Below are positions 1-6,489 of a DNA stretch of 6,489 nucleotides, one piece after another. Under the pieces are notes generated by a model. It did not search any database and was not told the origin of the DNA. It was given only the letters and a program-made list of their open reading frames with translations. Where the stretch lies: positions 1 to 6,489 of the forward strand of contig CAMCHA010000158.1 in the NCBI GenBank assembly GCA_945874515.1. The letters run 5' to 3'. The translations under genes were made by a program, and so were the position numbers. Each line of letters begins with the position of its first letter. Within the stretch, counting starts at the first letter, position 1. This DNA comes from Asaia bogorensis. GTDB taxonomy: Bacteria; Pseudomonadota; Alphaproteobacteria; Acetobacterales; Acetobacteraceae.

Positions 1-1505
1 GCCTTTTCCAGCCAGCGCACCGCGCCCGGAATATCGCCCAGCTTGTACAGCGCCCAACCCAGGCTATCGGCGATATTGCCGTCATTCGGGCGAAGCTCCA
101 CCGCGCGTTCCAGCATGCGCCGCGCTTCCACCAAATTCTGGCCAAGCTCCACCCAGCTATAAGCCAAATAATTCAATACCAAGGGCTGTTCGGGGTTGAG
201 GCTAAGGGCGCGCTGAAAATCCGCATCGGCCTCCGGCCAGCGCTTGGCGCGTTCCAGCGCAATGCCGCGGGCATAGAAAAGCGGCCAATGCACCACAACG
301 GGTGCCCCAAGCTTGCTGATCGCCGCATCATAGGCGGTGATGGCCGACGCCCAATTCTGCCGGCCGCGATACAAATCCCCAAGCCGCGCCATGGGTTGGA
401 AGGCGCGCGGGAATTGCGTGGCCAGGCGGCGCAGCTCTGCCTCGGCTTCCGGCACCCTGTCCAACCGATCGAGCAAACCCGCACGGCGCAGCGCCAGCAG
501 CGGGGCAAAGGGATCAGCAGGGTCGCCCCGACCCAGCAGCGCAAGCGCTGCCACATATTGACCTTCGTCACTCAATGCATCCGCCCCGGCGAGCAGGGCC
601 GGGCCGTAGCGCGGGCGTAACTGCAAAGCGAGCCGCACCAGCGCGAGTGAAAACTCGCCCGCCTGGGGTCCGCGCAATGCGGTGGCCAAGGCAAGATAGG
701 CTTCCGCCATGCCTTCAGTGGCCGATGCCACCACGCGCCGCGTCGCCAAGGCTTCCCGCCCGCCGGTTTCGGCGAATACGCCGGCATCATCATGCCCGCG
801 CCCCAGCCGGTCCAAAAGCCGTTCCGCCTCAGCCGTGTGGCCGGCGCGCATGAGGATACCGGCCATGGTTCGCGTCAGCGGCAGGCTTGGTGTGGCGCTA
901 TCGGCCAGCGCAATGCGCACCAGGCGTTCGGCTTCGCGCGGGCGGTCGGCAATATCGGCGATTATCGCGCCATGCAGCGCGTAAATACCGCGCTGCCGGC
1001 CGGTTTCCGTGAGCGGGCGCAGCGTGGCCAGCGCCGCATCTGTCTGCCCCCTGCCCTGCTGCGCCCAGGCCAGCAGCAAGGGCTGCAACAACGCAGATAG
1101 CCCTTGGCGCGGCAGGGCGCGGAAGCGCTGTTCTGCCCGGTCATAGCGCCCGGCCTGGGCATCCTGCCCGGCCAGGAACATGGCGGCGAGGGGTTCATTC
1201 GGGATCACGCGCGCAAGCCGCGCCGCATCAGCCCGCCCATCCAGCAGGGCCGCGATGAAGGCGCGCTGCACGACCTCAGGCTCACTTGGATCAAGCCGCA
1301 GCGCCTGGATCAAACTGTCGGCAGCGTATTTCGTATCGGCTTCGTTGGTGGCGAAACGCCCGGCCAGATAGGACCCGAAGGCGCCGGTCACTTCCGGCGC
1401 CGCACCGCGGAGCGCAGGGCGGTCCACGCCATCCCCAGCCGCACAGGCGGAAAGCAGCGCGGCGGCAAGCAGCCAAAAGCGGCGGGGCGGGAAGAAGGGA
1501 GACAT
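1..1505 (-). CDS. TPR-repeat lipoprotein, 3' end beyond window
   Basis: This frame is open from an ATG at 1505 through base 1, giving 501 codons with the C-terminus missing. The N-terminus reads as a lipoprotein signal: basic residues R8-R9, a hydrophobic stretch (residues 10-18) and a lipobox LSAC ending at Cys21. The +2 residue is Ala, so outer-membrane sorting is expected by the E. coli Lol rule. The rest is Ala/Leu/Arg-rich helical repeats. Clear TPR-like units lie at about residues 370-400, 408-438, 443-473 and 478 onwards, with the motifs NYLAYSWVELG and RPNDGNIADSLGWALYKLG. These match the C-terminal part of TPR proteins common in alphaproteobacteria. Such proteins usually act as scaffolds at the envelope; no specific partner can be named. 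The start is forced: an in-frame TAG lies at 1517-1515 and no other ATG precedes the signal peptide. The purine stretch GAAAGG abuts the ATG directly, which is unusually close for a Shine-Dalgarno site. The gene follows the Bug gene by 47 bp. Confidence 0.87.
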   Translation of the reverse strand, partial: MSPFFPPRRFWLLAAALLSACAAGDGVDRPALRGAAPEVTGAFGSYLAGRFATNEADTKYAADSLIQALRLDPSEPEVVQRAFIAALLDGRADAARLARVIPNEPLAAMFLAGQDAQAGRYDRAEQRFRALPRQGLSALLQPLLLAWAQQGRGQTDAALATLRPLTETGRQRGIYALHGAIIADIADRPREAERLVRIALADSATPSLPLTRTMAGILMRAGHTAEAERLLDRLGRGHDDAGVFAETGGREALATRRVVASATEGMAEAYLALATALRGPQAGEFSLALVRLALQLRPRYGPALLAGADALSDEGQYVAALALLGRGDPADPFAPLLALRRAGLLDRLDRVPEAEAELRRLATQFPRAFQPMARLGDLYRGRQNWASAITAYDAAISKLGAPVVVHWPLFYARGIALERAKRWPEADADFQRALSLNPEQPLVLNYLAYSWVELGQNLVEARRMLERAVELRPNDGNIADSLGWALYKLGDIPGAVRWLEK

Positions 1506-1552
1506 CCTTTCAGCCTAGCCGCTCATTCCCGCCAAACCAAGGCCTGTCTTGC

Positions 1553-2527
1553 CTATTCCAGCGTAATGCCGGCGGCGCGGATCACGGCGCCCAGTTCTTC
1601 CACCTCGCGCCGCGCCAGCGCATCCAATTCCGCCAGCGTCATTGCCTTGGTGGTGGCACCGCCCGCCTGCGCCCTTTCACGCACGGAAGCCTGTTCTGCC
1701 GCGGCATTGATCACCGCATTCAGCCGTTCCTGAATGGGCCTGGGTGTCGCCGCCGGCACGGCGAAGCCGAACCAGGCATCCAGCGTAAAGCCAGGCAGGC
1801 CGGCTTCCGCCGTGGTGGGCACATCCGGCAGGCCCGCGGCGCGCTGAGCACTCGCAATCGCCAGCGCCTTCACCCGCCCGCCTTGCACCAGGGCAATGGC
1901 GGAAGATGGTGTGGTGATGAAAAGCTCCACCCGGCCACCGGCCACATCCTGCAGCGCGGGCGCGGCGCCGCGATAGGGCACATGCACCATCTCGGCCCCG
2001 ATGGCGCGGCTGAACAACACGCCCCCCACATGCTGGATGGAACCATTACCGGAAGATGCGTAATTCAGCTTGCCCGGATTGGCCCGCGCATGAGCGATGA
2101 ATTCCTGCAGGGTATTCGCGGGCACCGTTGGCGCGACAATGATCGCATGCGGCGCCATGGTCGCCATGCCGACCAGCGCGAGGTCCTTGATGGGATCCCA
2201 GGTCAGGTTTTTCATCATCGCCGGATTGCCAGCGTGATAGCCATTATATTGCAGCAAGATGGTATGCCCATCCGGCGCTGACCGCGCCACCGCATTGATC
2301 GCAAGGTTACCATTGGCGCCGGGGCGGTTTTCCACCACCACGGGTTGGCCGAGCCCTTGGCTCATTGCTTCCTGAAACAGCCTTGCAGCGAAATCCGTCC
2401 CCCCGCCCGGCGGGTTCGGCACCACCACGGTGATGGGCCGGTTCGGAAAGGCGGGCTGAGCGCGAAGGCTAGCAGGGGCGGCGAGCAACGTGCTGGCGGC
2501 AAACAGGGTGCGGCGCGAAAGGCGCAT
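1553..2527 (-). CDS. Bug-family (TctC-like) tripartite tricarboxylate transporter substrate-binding protein
   Basis: This is a 324-residue periplasmic binding protein, normal length for the Bug/TctC family. These proteins capture carboxylates or other small organic compounds for a TctA/TctB secondary transporter. Family hallmarks are visible in order: FPNRPITVVVPNPPGGGTD after the signal peptide, ENRPGANGNLA, the domain-linking YASSGNGS, HVPYRGAAPALQDVAGG, and the C-terminal LPDVPTTAEAGLPGF block. The signal peptide carries a twin-arginine-like SRRTLF (residues 4-9), then a hydrophobic Ala/Leu stretch and probable cleavage after Ala23. Tat or Sec export cannot be decided by eye. I chose the ATG at 2527 rather than an upstream in-frame ATG at 2590. 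The later start puts the signal peptide at the N-terminus and has a GGGAG Shine-Dalgarno 8 bases upstream. No tctA/tctB genes are visible, so it may be one of the many orphan Bug proteins. The ligand cannot be predicted from the sequence. Confidence 0.93.
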   Translation of the reverse strand: MRLSRRTLFAASTLLAAPASLRAQPAFPNRPITVVVPNPPGGGTDFAARLFQEAMSQGLGQPVVVENRPGANGNLAINAVARSAPDGHTILLQYNGYHAGNPAMMKNLTWDPIKDLALVGMATMAPHAIIVAPTVPANTLQEFIAHARANPGKLNYASSGNGSIQHVGGVLFSRAIGAEMVHVPYRGAAPALQDVAGGRVELFITTPSSAIALVQGGRVKALAIASAQRAAGLPDVPTTAEAGLPGFTLDAWFGFAVPAATPRPIQERLNAVINAAAEQASVRERAQAGGATTKAMTLAELDALARREVEELGAVIRAAGITLE

Positions 2528-2561
2528 AGGGTTTTCTCCCGGAAAAATGATGCTTGGAGCC

Positions 2562-2589
2562 CTTCTAGCACCCCCGCCCGCCCCGTCCA
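2562..2589 (-). promoter_or_regulatory. Possible sigma-70 promoter for the Bug gene
   Basis: Read on the minus strand, TGGACG (2589-2584) resembles a -35 box, matching 4 of 6 bases of TTGACA. TAGAAG (2567-2562) resembles a -10 box, matching 4 of 6 bases of TATAAT, and is preceded by an extended -10 TG. The spacer is 16 bp and very G-rich. A start about 7 bases downstream of the -10 would leave a leader of roughly 28 bases before the ATG at 2527, enough for the GGGAG ribosome site. The match is only moderate, so this is tentative. Confidence 0.25.
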
Positions 2590-2643
2590 TCTGGCACAGC
2601 GCGCCAAGCCCGATTAGGGTGAGGCTTTAAAGCAATGAAATCT

Positions 2644-2649
2644 GGAGGA
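2644..2649 (+). promoter_or_regulatory. Strong ribosome binding site of the aldehyde dehydrogenase
   Basis: GGAGGA lies 7 bases before the ATG at 2657. It is a near-perfect Shine-Dalgarno sequence at ideal spacing and fixes the start of the aldehyde dehydrogenase. It is the strongest such site in the window, suggesting efficient translation. Confidence 0.85.
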
Positions 2650-2656
2650 AGCCCGC

Positions 2657-4093
2657 ATGACCTACCCCAATGTCCAATTGCACGTGAATGGCGAATGGCG
2701 CGCCGCGCGCAGTGGCAAGACCATCAATGTGCTGAACCCGGCCAATGAGGAAGTGATCGGCACCGTCGCCCATGCCGAAAAGCCCGATCTGGATGAGGCA
2801 CTTGCCGCCGCCGAGAAAGGCTTTGCGATCTGGAAGAAGGTTTCCGCCTATGAACGTTCCAAGCTCATGCGCAAGGCCGCTGATCTGGTGCGCGCGCGCG
2901 CTGATGACATCGCGCGGCTGATGACGCTGGAACAGGGCAAGCCGCTTGGCGAGTCCAAAGCGGAAATCATGGCAGCCGCCGACATTATTGATTGGTTCGC
3001 GGAAGAAGCCCGCCGCGCCTATGGCCGTGTGGTGCCCGCGCGCGCCGAGGGCATTTATCAGCTTGTGGTGAAGGAACCGGTCGGCCCCGTCGCCGCCTTC
3101 ACGCCGTGGAATTTCCCGATCAACCAGGTGGTGCGGAAGCTGTCTGCCGCCGTGGCCACCGGTTGTTCCATCATTGTGAAAGCGCCGGAAGAAACGCCGG
3201 CCTCACCGGCTGAGTTGATCCGCGCCTTTATTGATGCCGGGCTACCGCCAGGGGTGGCCAATCTGGTCTATGGCGTGCCGGCGGAGATTTCATCCTATCT
3301 GATCGCGCATCCGATCATCCGGAAGGTGACCTTCACGGGGTCCACCCCCGTCGGCAAGCAGCTTGCCGCATTGGCGGGCCAGCATATGAAGCGCGTGACG
3401 ATGGAATTGGGCGGCCATGCGCCGGCGATTGTCTTCAACGATGCCGATCTTGATCTGGCGGCCAAGACGCTCGCTTTTGCCAAATTTCGCAATGCCGGCC
3501 AGGTCTGCGTGAGCCCGACACGCTTCCTGGTGCAGGAAGAATTGTATGATGGATTCGTCGAAAAATTCGTGGCCCACGCCAAAACCTTGAAGGTGGGCGA
3601 CGGCATGGCGGCGGATACCACCATGGGTCCGCTCGCGCATGATCGCCGCGTGCCGTGGGTGGAAATGATGGTGCAAGATGCGCAGACCAAGGGCGGCAAG
3701 CTGCATACCGGCGGCAAGCGCATCGGCAATAAGGGCTATTTCTACGAACCCACCGTCATGACCGATGTGCCCAAGGATGCGCGGGCCATGAATGAGGAAC
3801 CCTTCGGCCCCATGGCGATGATCTCCCGCTTCAAGGATTTGGATGAGGTGGTGGAAGAAGCCAATCGCCTGCCCTATGGCCTGGCATCCTACGCCTTCAC
3901 CCGTTCCGCCAAGACCGCCAATGCGGTCGCCGCACGCGTTGAAAGCGGCATGATGACCATCAATCACCTTGGCCTTGCGCTTCCAGAAGTGCCCTTCGGC
4001 GGCATCAAGGATTCCGGCTATGGATCCGAAGGTGGGCTTGAGGCGATTGAGGCTTACCTCAACACCAAATTCGTCTCTCAGGCGGGTTTGTGA
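2657..4093 (+). CDS. NAD(P)-dependent aldehyde dehydrogenase, semialdehyde type (alpha-ketoglutaric or succinic semialdehyde)
   Basis: This 478-residue cytosolic enzyme is full length for the aldehyde dehydrogenase superfamily and oxidises an aldehyde to a carboxylate. Landmarks are PWNF with Asn152, cofactor-binding Lys175 in VKAPEET, FTGS at 226-229, general-base Glu250 in ELGG, nucleophile Cys284 in GQVC, EEPFGP at 380-385, and [15 protein letters not shown] near the C-terminus. The overall pattern is the GabD/KGSADH branch, whose products feed the TCA cycle as succinate or 2-oxoglutarate. Two details argue against a classical GabD. The residues after the nucleophile are VSPTR rather than the VCANR I recall for GabD, and the Ser that GabD has five residues before PFGG is Ala441. 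The stretch around 140-290 closely resembles Azospirillum brasilense alpha-ketoglutaric semialdehyde dehydrogenase from memory. The general call is firm; the substrate is not. The start is fixed by GGAGGA 7 bases upstream. The gene diverges from a Bug-family binding protein, and an MFS gene follows 54 bp downstream. Confidence 0.95.
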   Translation: MTYPNVQLHVNGEWRAARSGKTINVLNPANEEVIGTVAHAEKPDLDEALAAAEKGFAIWKKVSAYERSKLMRKAADLVRARADDIARLMTLEQGKPLGESKAEIMAAADIIDWFAEEARRAYGRVVPARAEGIYQLVVKEPVGPVAAFTPWNFPINQVVRKLSAAVATGCSIIVKAPEETPASPAELIRAFIDAGLPPGVANLVYGVPAEISSYLIAHPIIRKVTFTGSTPVGKQLAALAGQHMKRVTMELGGHAPAIVFNDADLDLAAKTLAFAKFRNAGQVCVSPTRFLVQEELYDGFVEKFVAHAKTLKVGDGMAADTTMGPLAHDRRVPWVEMMVQDAQTKGGKLHTGGKRIGNKGYFYEPTVMTDVPKDARAMNEEPFGPMAMISRFKDLDEVVEEANRLPYGLASYAFTRSAKTANAVAARVESGMMTINHLGLALPEVPFGGIKDSGYGSEGGLEAIEAYLNTKFVSQAGL

Positions 4094-4100
4094 TTCTGGG

Positions 4101-4125
4101 ATCGGCCGGGTTTATCCCGGCCGAT
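4101..4125 (+). terminator. Intercistronic GC-rich hairpin, terminator-like but without U-tract
   Basis: A perfect inverted repeat has arms ATCGGCCGGG (4101-4110) and CCCGGCCGAT (4116-4125), with loop TTTAT. It begins 7 bases after the aldehyde dehydrogenase stop codon and ends 22 bases before the MFS start. The stem is strong enough to form in RNA. The following bases are TGCTCAAG, with no run of T, so it is not a canonical intrinsic terminator. It may attenuate transcription or protect the 3' end of the upstream message from exonucleases. The structure is seen directly; its role is inferred. Confidence 0.6.
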
Positions 4126-4147
4126 TGCTCAAGATAGGCAAGGCGCC

Positions 4148-5362
4148 GTGGCGCTGACCGAAACCCATTGGCGAAGCCTGTTTCAGGAGCGCGATTTTCG
4201 TCGGCTCTGGATGGTTGGGTTTTCGATTTTTGTTGTACGCTGGTTGGAAATGCTGGCGGTGGGTGTCTTTGCCTATAACGCCACCGGATCAGCCTTTGTT
4301 GTTGCGATGCTGACCATGCTGCGCCTTCTGCCTATGGGGCTGTTCGGCGCCTTTCTGGGTGCGGCAGCGGAGAGGATGGATCTGCGCCGCGTGCAAATCC
4401 TGATCCTGGTGATGCAGATTTTGGCCTCAGCCGTGATTGCGTTGTTGGCTTTGCTGGGCGTGATCGCGGTTTGGCATTTGGCGGTGGCGGCCTTCATCAA
4501 TGGCATTAGTTGGGCGGCCGATAATCCCGTGCGCCGCGCCATGATTGGCGCCGTGGTGGGGCCCGCGCGCATGGGTGCGGCCATGTCCATTGATGTCGGC
4601 ACCAGCAATGCCAGCCGCATGCTGGGGCCAACGCTTGGCGGTGTGCTGCTGGCACTACTTGGCCTTGATGGCACGTTCGTATTGGCAACGCTGCTTTATC
4701 TGCCGGCGCTGATCGCGGCCATGCTGCTGCCGCCAACCTCGCGCGTCACCGCAAGCCGTCCCGCACCCGTGCTGGCCCGCATCGCGGAAGGCTTGGCCGC
4801 CGTGCGCGCCGATCCGCGCTTGAGTGGCACGCTGGTGATCACGCTGATCTTCAACCTGTTTGGCTGGCCCTTCACCAGTATGATCCCCGTAATTGGCAAG
4901 GATCAATTGGCTTTGGGGCCGGAGGGTGTTGGCGTATTGGCCAGCATGGATGGCGTGGGCGCGCTGGTGGGTGCGGTGCTGATCACGCTGCTGATCGGCC
5001 CTGCGCTTTATCGTCGCTGCTATATCGGTGGCCTTACCATGTATCTTTGCATGGTGATCGCCTTCGCGCTGATTCCCAATCCATGGATGGCGGGGCTCGC
5101 GCTAATTCTCGTCGGTATTGGCGGTTCGGGCTTTGGCATTATGCAGCCCACGCTGATTTATCTGGCAACGCCGGTGGAATTGCGCAGCCGCGTCTTGGGC
5201 CTGCTTTCCGTATGCATCGGCATGGGGCCGATTGGCTTCATTGGCCTTGGCATTGCGGCGGAGTTATTGGGCGCGCCGATTGCGACCGCGCTGATGGCGG
5301 GTTGCGGGTTGGTGGCGCTGGCGGTGACGCATCGCTATTGGAAACATATCTCCGGCGGGTGA
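4148..5362 (+). CDS. Major facilitator superfamily transporter (MFS_3 / EntS-like exporter type)
   Basis: This is a 404-residue integral inner-membrane protein with about 12 hydrophobic helices, roughly at 22-42, 47-72, 83-106, 108-122, 155-172, 175-195, 228-250, 260-285, 291-310, 313-333, 345-370 and 375-393. Typical MFS marks are the N-terminal FRRLW, a motif-A-like loop between helices 2 and 3 (GAAAERMDLRR, 71-81), and DNPVRRAM (125-132) followed by SNASRMLGPTLGG (153-165). The last pattern recalls the MFS_3/enterobactin-exporter group, many of which export small molecules by proton antiport. The substrate cannot be inferred. The GTG at 4148 is the only standard start between an in-frame stop (4091-4093) and the ATG of residue 22, which would cut off FRRLW. 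An AAGG 4 bases before it is a weak, close ribosome site. The stop overlaps the Shine-Dalgarno of the CinA gene, so the two are probably translated together. Confidence 0.9.
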   Translation: MALTETHWRSLFQERDFRRLWMVGFSIFVVRWLEMLAVGVFAYNATGSAFVVAMLTMLRLLPMGLFGAFLGAAAERMDLRRVQILILVMQILASAVIALLALLGVIAVWHLAVAAFINGISWAADNPVRRAMIGAVVGPARMGAAMSIDVGTSNASRMLGPTLGGVLLALLGLDGTFVLATLLYLPALIAAMLLPPTSRVTASRPAPVLARIAEGLAAVRADPRLSGTLVITLIFNLFGWPFTSMIPVIGKDQLALGPEGVGVLASMDGVGALVGAVLITLLIGPALYRRCYIGGLTMYLCMVIAFALIPNPWMAGLALILVGIGGSGFGIMQPTLIYLATPVELRSRVLGLLSVCIGMGPIGFIGLGIAAELLGAPIATALMAGCGLVALAVTHRYWKHISGG

Positions 5363-5366
5363 AGGA
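5362..5366 (+). promoter_or_regulatory. Ribosome binding site overlapping the MFS stop codon
   Basis: AAGGA begins at the last base of the MFS stop codon TGA (5360-5362) and sits 8 bases before the ATG at 5375. Ribosomes finishing the transporter stop on this site, an arrangement typical of translational coupling. It also fixes the start of the CinA-domain gene. Confidence 0.7.
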
Positions 5367-5374
5367 ATTTCAGC

Positions 5375-5857
5375 ATGGAAGACTTGCATGTTTCAGCGGC
5401 GGCCCTTGCGGCGTGTTTGAAGGCCAAGCGCCATCGCATCGCGGTGGCTGAATCCTCAACTGGCGGGCTGATCGCGGCTGCCTTGCTCGCTGAACCAGGT
5501 GCCTCCGCCTATTTCCTCGGCGGCTGCGTGATCTATACCGCGCAAGCGCGCGAAGCGCTGCTTGGCATCAGCGCGCAAGACATGGCCGGGATGCGATCCG
5601 CGAGTGAGCCCTATGCGCTGCTGCTGGCAAAGAGCGTGCGCGAAAAACATGGCGCCGATTGGGGATTGGCCGAAACCGGCGCAGCAGGCCCCACCGGCAA
5701 TCGCTATGGCGACGCCGCAGGGCATAGCTGCATCGCCGTGGTGGGACCTGGCATTGAACGCGTGATCACGCTTGAAACCGGGAGCGCTGATCGCCGCGCC
5801 AATATGCGCCGCTTCGCGCAAGGCGCCTTTGGGCTGGCGATCAAGACTATCGCTTAA
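5375..5857 (+). CDS. Stand-alone CinA C-terminal domain protein (PncC-like NMN amidase family)
   Basis: These 160 residues consist of a single CinA_C domain without the N-terminal molybdopterin-binding-like domain of full-length CinA. Characterised members (PncC) deamidate nicotinamide mononucleotide to nicotinate mononucleotide in pyridine nucleotide salvage. Visible motifs are AESSTGGLIAAALL (25-38), GGCVIYT (49-55), SEP (77-79) and ETGAAGPTGNRYGDAAGH (100-117). The matching PncC motifs, as I recall them, are AESCTGG, RGFVTYS, SEP and GIAGPDGG. The fold is therefore clear, but the protein belongs to a divergent branch: Cys is replaced by Ser in the first motif, and the glycine loop is altered and extended. 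Amidase activity is likely but not certain. The ATG at 5375 has AAGGA 8 bases upstream. The gene lies 12 bp after the MFS transporter, and its stop is 8 bp from the stop of the convergent S24 gene. No competence genes are nearby, so the historical competence-damage name should not be read as function. Confidence 0.88.
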   Translation: MEDLHVSAAALAACLKAKRHRIAVAESSTGGLIAAALLAEPGASAYFLGGCVIYTAQAREALLGISAQDMAGMRSASEPYALLLAKSVREKHGADWGLAETGAAGPTGNRYGDAAGHSCIAVVGPGIERVITLETGSADRRANMRRFAQGAFGLAIKTIA

Positions 5858-5865
5858 CGCAGCTA

Positions 5866-6489
5866 CTACTGGCTCGCCCAGACAATCCGGTGCACCCAGG
5901 CTATTTCCGGCAATTCGAAACTATAGCTTGGATGCGCGGGATTGAGGCTGGCGACATCAATCCGCTTCGCCGAATGCCGGCGCAATTCCTTGGCCATCAC
6001 TTCGCCGCGGCGCGTGCGCACGACAACGCGATCCCCCCGGCGCACCGGCGCGGCGGGGGAGACAATCACCACATCCCCATCGCGAAACACCGGTTCCATG
6101 GAATCGCCGGAAATCTCCAGCGCATAAGCATTGGGGTCGCCGATATCGGGCAATGAGATTTCATCCCAACTGCCGCCCACCGGATAACCGCCATCATCAA
6201 AATACCCTTCACCACCCGCCTGAGCCAGGCCGATCAGGGGAATGCGCCGATTGACCACGCCGCGCCCGCCGCGGGAAATCGCGGTGGCGCCAGTGACCAA
6301 CGCCGCGAAATCATCCATCCGCGCGCCAAGCGCATCAAGCACCTTCGCGATACTTTCGGTGGAAGGCCAACGCGCGCGGCCATCCACGCCGACGCGCTTC
6401 GATGGATTGAAGGCAGTAGGGTCAAGCCCGGCCTTCTTCGCGAGCCCTGAAGCCGAGAGCCCGTATTCCGCCGCGAGCGCATCAAGCGC
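5866..6489 (-). CDS. XRE-HTH / S24 (LexA-CI-like) repressor, 5' end beyond window
   Basis: 207 codons are visible; the N-terminal residues lie past base 6489. The first part (about 6489-6310) is a helix-turn-helix domain, with YGLSASGLAKKAGLDPTAF followed by NPSKR and RWPSTESIAKVLDALG, a pattern seen in alphaproteobacterial S24 repressors. A linker follows, then a peptidase S24 domain. LAQAGG (about 6228-6211) supplies an Ala-Gly candidate self-cleavage site. SGDSMEPVFRDGD carries the probable nucleophile Ser (codon 6102-6100), and RGEVMAKELRR the general-base Lys (codon 5991-5989). All parts for RecA-stimulated autoproteolysis, as in LexA and lambda CI, appear intact, but inducibility is inferred. 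An in-frame GTG at 6387 is not the start, because the helix-turn-helix begins upstream of it. It is not LexA itself, whose DNA-binding domain is a different winged helix. No phage genes adjoin it. The operator and promoter would lie outside the window. Confidence 0.88.
   Translation of the reverse strand, partial: ALDALAAEYGLSASGLAKKAGLDPTAFNPSKRVGVDGRARWPSTESIAKVLDALGARMDDFAALVTGATAISRGGRGVVNRRIPLIGLAQAGGEGYFDDGGYPVGGSWDEISLPDIGDPNAYALEISGDSMEPVFRDGDVVIVSPAAPVRRGDRVVVRTRRGEVMAKELRRHSAKRIDVASLNPAHPSYSFELPEIAWVHRIVWASQ

Larger units (their letters stand above)
2528..2656. promoter_or_regulatory. Divergent intergenic region with both upstream signals
   Basis: These 129 bp lie between the divergent starts of the Bug gene (minus) and the aldehyde dehydrogenase gene (plus). 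Promoters for both transcripts are expected here if each is transcribed from its own start. The middle is very C/G-rich. I see no convincing inverted repeat that would mark an operator, no LexA-type GTTC-N7-GTTC box, and no clear plus-strand sigma-70 promoter. The role is inferred from gene orientation. Confidence 0.55.

Noticed and set aside
1286..2281. A 331-codon plus-strand open frame opposite the Bug and TPR genes.
   Set aside because: Its translation is Arg/Gly/His/Pro-rich without recognisable motifs. It crosses antisense to a gene with strong family signatures, as expected for chance open frames in G+C-rich DNA.
2591..2608. TGGCAC near the aldehyde dehydrogenase start, resembling the -24 half of a sigma-54 promoter.
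   Set aside because: The required GC-containing -12 element (TTGC type) is absent at the proper spacing, where GCCA is found.
2612..2631. GATTAG and TTTAAA as possible -10 boxes for the aldehyde dehydrogenase gene.
   Set aside because: Neither has a recognisable -35 hexamer at 16-18 bp, so no plus-strand promoter can be supported.
3290..3967. A 225-codon minus-strand open frame inside the aldehyde dehydrogenase gene.
   Set aside because: It is His/Gly/Ile-rich low-complexity translation antisense to a well-conserved enzyme, with no motif and no separate support.
4091..4150. The aldehyde dehydrogenase and MFS genes are in the same reading frame, separated only by a TGA and 54 further bases, so a read-through fusion was considered.
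   Set aside because: Both proteins are full length with normal ends, and a GC-rich hairpin fills the gap. The frame match has a one-in-three chance of occurring by accident.
5375..5857. Reading the CinA-domain gene as evidence of a natural competence locus.
   Set aside because: Only the C-terminal amidase-type domain is present, and no com, dprA or recA gene is nearby. The competence name is historical.
5858..5865. A bidirectional terminator between the convergent CinA and S24 genes.
   Set aside because: The gap is only 8 bp, and I see no strong inverted repeat or T-run across it.

Overview
The window is G+C-rich and densely coding, and looks like chromosomal DNA of an alphaproteobacterium. 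A Rhodospirillales/Acetobacteraceae-type organism is my best guess. The reasons are an alphaproteobacterial-style TPR lipoprotein, a Bug-family (TctC-like) solute-binding protein, an aldehyde dehydrogenase that resembles the Azospirillum alpha-ketoglutaric semialdehyde dehydrogenase as I remember it, and an XRE/S24 repressor with the N-terminus typical of alphaproteobacteria. The taxonomy is inferred from protein style, not from a marker gene.

Layout. On the minus strand, bases 1-1505 hold the 5' part of a TPR-repeat lipoprotein gene, whose 3' end lies beyond base 1. Upstream of it on the same strand, 1553-2527 encodes a complete exported Bug-family binding protein. The two are 47 bp apart and may be co-transcribed. 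A 129-bp divergent intergenic region (2528-2656) separates them from a plus-strand run of three genes. These are an NAD(P)-dependent aldehyde dehydrogenase (2657-4093), an MFS transporter (4148-5362) and a stand-alone CinA C-terminal-domain protein (5375-5857). A perfect 10-bp-stem hairpin lies between the first two, and the MFS and CinA genes are tightly coupled. A minus-strand XRE-HTH plus S24-peptidase repressor gene converges on the CinA gene with an 8-bp gap (5866-6489). Its 5' end lies beyond the window.

Functional reading. The divergent Bug/aldehyde dehydrogenase pair suggests, but does not prove, uptake and oxidation of a carboxylic acid or sugar-acid-derived semialdehyde. The TctA/TctB membrane subunits that such a binding protein would need are not in the window. 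The MFS and CinA genes are probably co-expressed, but no shared pathway is evident. The S24 protein keeps its serine/lysine dyad and an Ala-Gly candidate self-cleavage site, so it could be a damage- or stress-responsive repressor. No phage genes are visible beside it.

I see no RNA genes, insertion sequences, CRISPR arrays or long repeats. No new multi-gene system is evident. The items most worth a second look are the divergent CinA subfamily, the substrate assignment of the aldehyde dehydrogenase, the intercistronic hairpin and the S24 repressor.
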